Made by a program: the position numbers and the translations under genes. The notes beneath the pieces are model-generated. The model made no database searches. It had not been told where the DNA came from and saw only the letters and a program-made list of their open reading frames with translations. From positions 1-8,029 of the forward strand of contig JABDQK010000149.1 of assembly GCA_013042255.1 (NCBI GenBank): 8,029 nt of DNA. Reading direction: 5' to 3'. Of the stretch, positions 5,029 to 8,029 are shown piece by piece. Origin of the DNA: Flavobacteriaceae bacterium (GTDB lineage Bacteria > Bacteroidota > Bacteroidia > Flavobacteriales > Flavobacteriaceae). The number at the start of each line of letters is the position of its first letter. Position 1 is the first letter of the stretch.

Positions 5029-8000
5029 ATGTTGAAGAAGCAAGGATTGTATTTACCGGAGTTTGAACACGACAACTGCGGTGCCGGGTTTATCTGTAGC
5101 CTGAAAGGAAAAAAATCTAACGATATTATCCATAAGGCCCTGGAAATTTTGGATAAGCTGGAACACAGGGGTGCAGTTAGTGCAGATGGTAAAACCGGAG
5201 ATGGGGCAGGAATTCTTATAGATATTCCCCATCAGTTCTTTAAGGAGGTCTGTAATTTTGAATTGCCGGAACCCGGGGGTTATGCTACCGGGAATGTCTT
5301 CCTTCCAAAAAAAGCAAACCAGCGCGAGTTCTGCATCTCTATCCTGGAATCGGAGATCAAAAGACAGGGACTGCAACTCCTGGGTTGGCGCGACGTACCT
5401 GTTAACAGAGGAGTGCCCGGCAGAATGGCTTCTGAAACCGAACCCTATGTAAAGCAGATATTTGTAGGAAAAGGTTCTGAAGAAGAGGATATAGCCACTT
5501 TAAATCGAAAATTATTCATCGCCCGGAAGATTACGGAACATACAGTGATCAACTCTAAACTCTCTGAAAGCAAGTTTTTCTACATCCCAAGCCTTTCTAC
5601 CAAAATCATCATTTTTAAAGGGCTATTGATGCCCCAGGATATCAAATTATACTACAAAGACCTTATGGATCCGCGGGTAGTGACCAGATTGGCTTTGGTT
5701 CACCAACGGTTTTCTACCAACACCTTTCCTACCTGGGACCTGGCACAGCCTTTCAGATATATGTGTCACAATGGAGAAATCAACACCCTCAGAGGAAATG
5801 TAACGAGAATGCGATCCAGGGAAGCATTAATGGAAAGTCCGCTTTTTGGACCTGAAATAAAGAAAATACTCCCGATTATCCTGCCCGGCAAATCCGATTC
5901 CGCCACTATGGACATGGTGGTTGAACTGCTGCTGATGACAGGTCGCTCACTCCCGGAAGTAATGATGATGCTGGTTCCGGAAGCCTGGGAAAAAAATACA
6001 GAAATGTCTGAGGCAAAAAAGGCATTTTACGAGTATAACTCCTGCGTTATGGAGCCCTGGGATGGCCCGGCTTCTATACCATTTACAGATGGTAACTACA
6101 TAGGGGCAGTCTTAGACAGAAACGGACTCAGACCTTCGAGGTATTCGGTCACCAAAGATGATTATGTAATCATGTCTTCGGAAACGGGAGTGCTCGACAT
6201 TGCACCTGAAAATATAGAATATCACGGGCGACTCGAACCAGGAAGGATGTTCCTCGTCAACATGGAAGAAGGAAGGATTGTCAACGACACTGAAATAAAG
6301 GAAGAAATAGCAAAGAGGCATCCCTACAAAAAGTGGCTCGAAGCAAATTTGGTGCATCTGAGAGACATTCCCTATAACGATTGTCCTTTGTTTCTTGGAG
6401 AAGAATCGGTAGAAACGAGAAAAGCAATATTTGGGTACACCCTTGAGGATATTAATACCATCATCCTGCCGATGGGTAAAAATGCAAAGGAACCTATTGG
6501 TTCTATGGGATCGGACACCCCGATTGCGGTTTTATCAGAACGTCCTCAGCTCATTTACAACTATTTCAAACAATTATTCGCTCAGGTTACCAATCCCCCA
6601 CTGGATGGAATCCGGGAAGAACTCATTACTGATATCAGTTTAACTCTCGGGACAGACCGGAATATTTTTGACATTACCGAACTTCATTGTCGTAAGCTCA
6701 AGATCCAGAATCCGGTCATCTCCAAAGAAGATCTGGACAAGATTAAAAATTACGACGCCAGTCCGGATTACAAAGTAGTATCCATCTCTGTCCTTTACGA
6801 TATTGAAAGAGGGCACAACGGGCTGGAAGACGCTTTGGAATCAATCTTAAAACAAGCATCAGAAGCTATAGACCAGGGGGCAAATATTATTATTCTTTCC
6901 GACAGGTTTGTCAGCAAGGAAAAAGCACCGATTCCAGCCTTATTGGCCTGTTCCTTTGTCAATAGTGGTTTACAGCGCCTTGGGAAGCGCTCTAATCTTA
7001 GTATCATTATAGAATCGGCAGAACCGAGAGAGGTTCATCATTTCGCCTTATTATTCGGATTTGGAGCAAGCGCAATAAATCCTTACCTGGTAAATGAAAT
7101 TATAGGGGAACAAATAGAAGAGAACGACATTACTGAATACACTTTCGATGAAGCCATAAAAAATTACAATAAGGCTATTGGAAAAGGGATTGTGAAGGTG
7201 ATGAATAAAATAGGTATTTCCACCTTGAATTCATATCGCGGATCTCAACTATTCGAATGTATCGGTCTTAACACCAAGGTGGTAAATACATATTTTCCTA
7301 ATACTCCTACCAGGATTCAGGGAATTGGATTGTATGAAATAGAGAAAGAGATCGCTAAACGCCATAAAAAAGCTTATGCAGATAAATATGTAGCAGCTAA
7401 TCTTGATGTTGAGATAGGCGGGGAATACCGCTGGAGACGGGGTGGTGAAAAACATATGTTCAATCCTCTCACCATCGCCAAACTTCAGAAATCGGTTAGA
7501 AATAACGAACCGGATACCTACAAAGAGTATTCAAAGATTGTAAATGAACAATCGCGAGACCTGATGACACTCAGGGGGCTTTTTGAATTTACGAATTACG
7601 ATCCCATCCCGATAGATGATGTGGAACCCTGGACCAATATTGTAAAGCGCTTTAAAACAGGAGCGATGTCTTATGGCTCTATTAGCAAGGAAGCTCATGA
7701 AAATCTCGCGATTGCCATGAACCGAATTGGGGGAAAAAGCAATTCCGGTGAAGGAGGGGAAGATGCCGAAAGATTTTACAAGAATCAATCGGGCGACTGG
7801 CGAAATAGTGCTATTAAGCAAGTCGCATCCGGTAGGTTTGGAGTCACTTCCAATTACCTGACCAATGCACAGGAGATTCAGATAAAAATGGCACAGGGCG
7901 CCAAGCCCGGTGAAGGGGGACAGTTACCCGGACCGAAGGTCAATCCTTCAATTGCGAAGACCAGGAATTCAACACCCTATGTCGGACTCATTTCACCCCC

Positions 8001-8029
8001 GCCTCATCACGATATTTACTCTATCGAGG
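5029..8029 (+). CDS. gltB: glutamate synthase large (alpha) subunit, 3' truncated by window
   Basis: The first 1000 codons of an open frame running off the right edge encode the large subunit of glutamate synthase, which makes two glutamates from glutamine and 2-oxoglutarate. A class II glutaminase domain comes first (about 17-430). Cys17 in HDNCGAGF is the nucleophile, exposed after removal of an unusually short propeptide of 16 residues. Family motifs follow: EHRGA (45-49), GDGAG (58-62), [12 protein letters not shown] (225-236), CHNGEINT (246-253) and NGLRP (365-369). The central domain (about 465-760) holds [16 protein letters not shown] (481-496) and [19 protein letters not shown] (662-680). 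The FMN-binding synthase barrel starts near 850, with [10 protein letters not shown] (877-886), the [12 protein letters not shown] loop (901-912) and [14 protein letters not shown] (955-968). The Fe-S cysteines and C-terminal beta-helix domain lie beyond the window (family usual length about 1500). Start chosen because it gives the Cys motif and follows the inverted repeat. The small subunit gltD is expected downstream. Confidence 0.96.
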   Translation, partial: MLKKQGLYLPEFEHDNCGAGFICSLKGKKSNDIIHKALEILDKLEHRGAVSADGKTGDGAGILIDIPHQFFKEVCNFELPEPGGYATGNVFLPKKANQREFCISILESEIKRQGLQLLGWRDVPVNRGVPGRMASETEPYVKQIFVGKGSEEEDIATLNRKLFIARKITEHTVINSKLSESKFFYIPSLSTKIIIFKGLLMPQDIKLYYKDLMDPRVVTRLALVHQRFSTNTFPTWDLAQPFRYMCHNGEINTLRGNVTRMRSREALMESPLFGPEIKKILPIILPGKSDSATMDMVVELLLMTGRSLPEVMMMLVPEAWEKNTEMSEAKKAFYEYNSCVMEPWDGPASIPFTDGNYIGAVLDRNGLRPSRYSVTKDDYVIMSSETGVLDIAPENIEYHGRLEPGRMFLVNMEEGRIVNDTEIKEEIAKRHPYKKWLEANLVHLRDIPYNDCPLFLGEESVETRKAIFGYTLEDINTIILPMGKNAKEPIGSMGSDTPIAVLSERPQLIYNYFKQLFAQVTNPPLDGIREELITDISLTLGTDRNIFDITELHCRKLKIQNPVISKEDLDKIKNYDASPDYKVVSISVLYDIERGHNGLEDALESILKQASEAIDQGANIIILSDRFVSKEKAPIPALLACSFVNSGLQRLGKRSNLSIIIESAEPREVHHFALLFGFGASAINPYLVNEIIGEQIEENDITEYTFDEAIKNYNKAIGKGIVKVMNKIGISTLNSYRGSQLFECIGLNTKVVNTYFPNTPTRIQGIGLYEIEKEIAKRHKKAYADKYVAANLDVEIGGEYRWRRGGEKHMFNPLTIAKLQKSVRNNEPDTYKEYSKIVNEQSRDLMTLRGLFEFTNYDPIPIDDVEPWTNIVKRFKTGAMSYGSISKEAHENLAIAMNRIGGKSNSGEGGEDAERFYKNQSGDWRNSAIKQVASGRFGVTSNYLTNAQEIQIKMAQGAKPGEGGQLPGPKVNPSIAKTRNSTPYVGLISPPPHHDIYSIE

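Noticed and set aside
1..8029. Mobile element, phage remnant, CRISPR array, toxin-antitoxin or defence system.
   Set aside because: All five long genes are housekeeping families with uniform codon use; no transposase, integrase, tandem repeat array or tRNA was seen on either strand.

Overview
The window looks like an ordinary chromosomal segment of a member of the Bacteroidota, most likely a (marine) flavobacterium. This rests on three things. Promoters fit the Bacteroidota pattern (TTG, then about 20 nt, then TAnnTTTG) rather than the E. coli type. Start codons lack a clear Shine-Dalgarno sequence. The proteins are a Glu/Leu/Phe/Val dehydrogenase, an NhaD-type antiporter, an ExbB/TolQ-type channel and a large glutamate synthase subunit of flavobacterial flavour. 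I see no mobile element, CRISPR array, tRNA or rRNA, and no region of foreign-looking base composition.

Layout. Positions 1 to 3362 hold three genes on the minus strand, read leftwards. First comes an amino-acid dehydrogenase of the glutamate dehydrogenase superfamily (3362-2130). After 13 nt comes an NhaD-type Na+/H+ antiporter (2116-752), and after 50 nt a MotA/TolQ/ExbB proton-channel protein (701-9). The tight spacing suggests one operon, which probably continues past the left edge with ExbD-type partners. Positions 3363-3652 form a divergent promoter region. It holds a good plus-strand promoter, a weaker minus-strand one with the same TATATTTG octamer, small palindromes, and a possible 16-codon upstream ORF that overlaps the dehydrogenase start as TAATG. 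On the plus strand, a short-chain-type acyl-CoA dehydrogenase (3653-4795) ends at a strong, probably bidirectional, hairpin terminator (4838-4865). After an AT-rich gap comes the large (alpha) subunit of glutamate synthase (5029 to the right edge, incomplete).

How the genes fit together. Glutamate synthase makes glutamate from glutamine and 2-oxoglutarate. The dehydrogenase, if its substrate is glutamate, links the same pool to ammonium. So nitrogen assimilation and release genes flank one acyl-CoA (fatty acid or branched-chain amino acid) oxidation gene. The NhaD antiporter and the proton channel are ion-gradient proteins and suit a salt-exposed lifestyle. Their cotranscription with the dehydrogenase is an inference from spacing.

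The most noteworthy non-coding signal is a perfect 9-bp inverted repeat (CTTTAGTGT / ACACTAAAG, 21-nt spacer). It is centred on a TATTTTTG -10-like box directly in front of the glutamate synthase start codon and looks like an operator or an RNA switch. I found no convincing evidence of an undescribed multi-gene system here.
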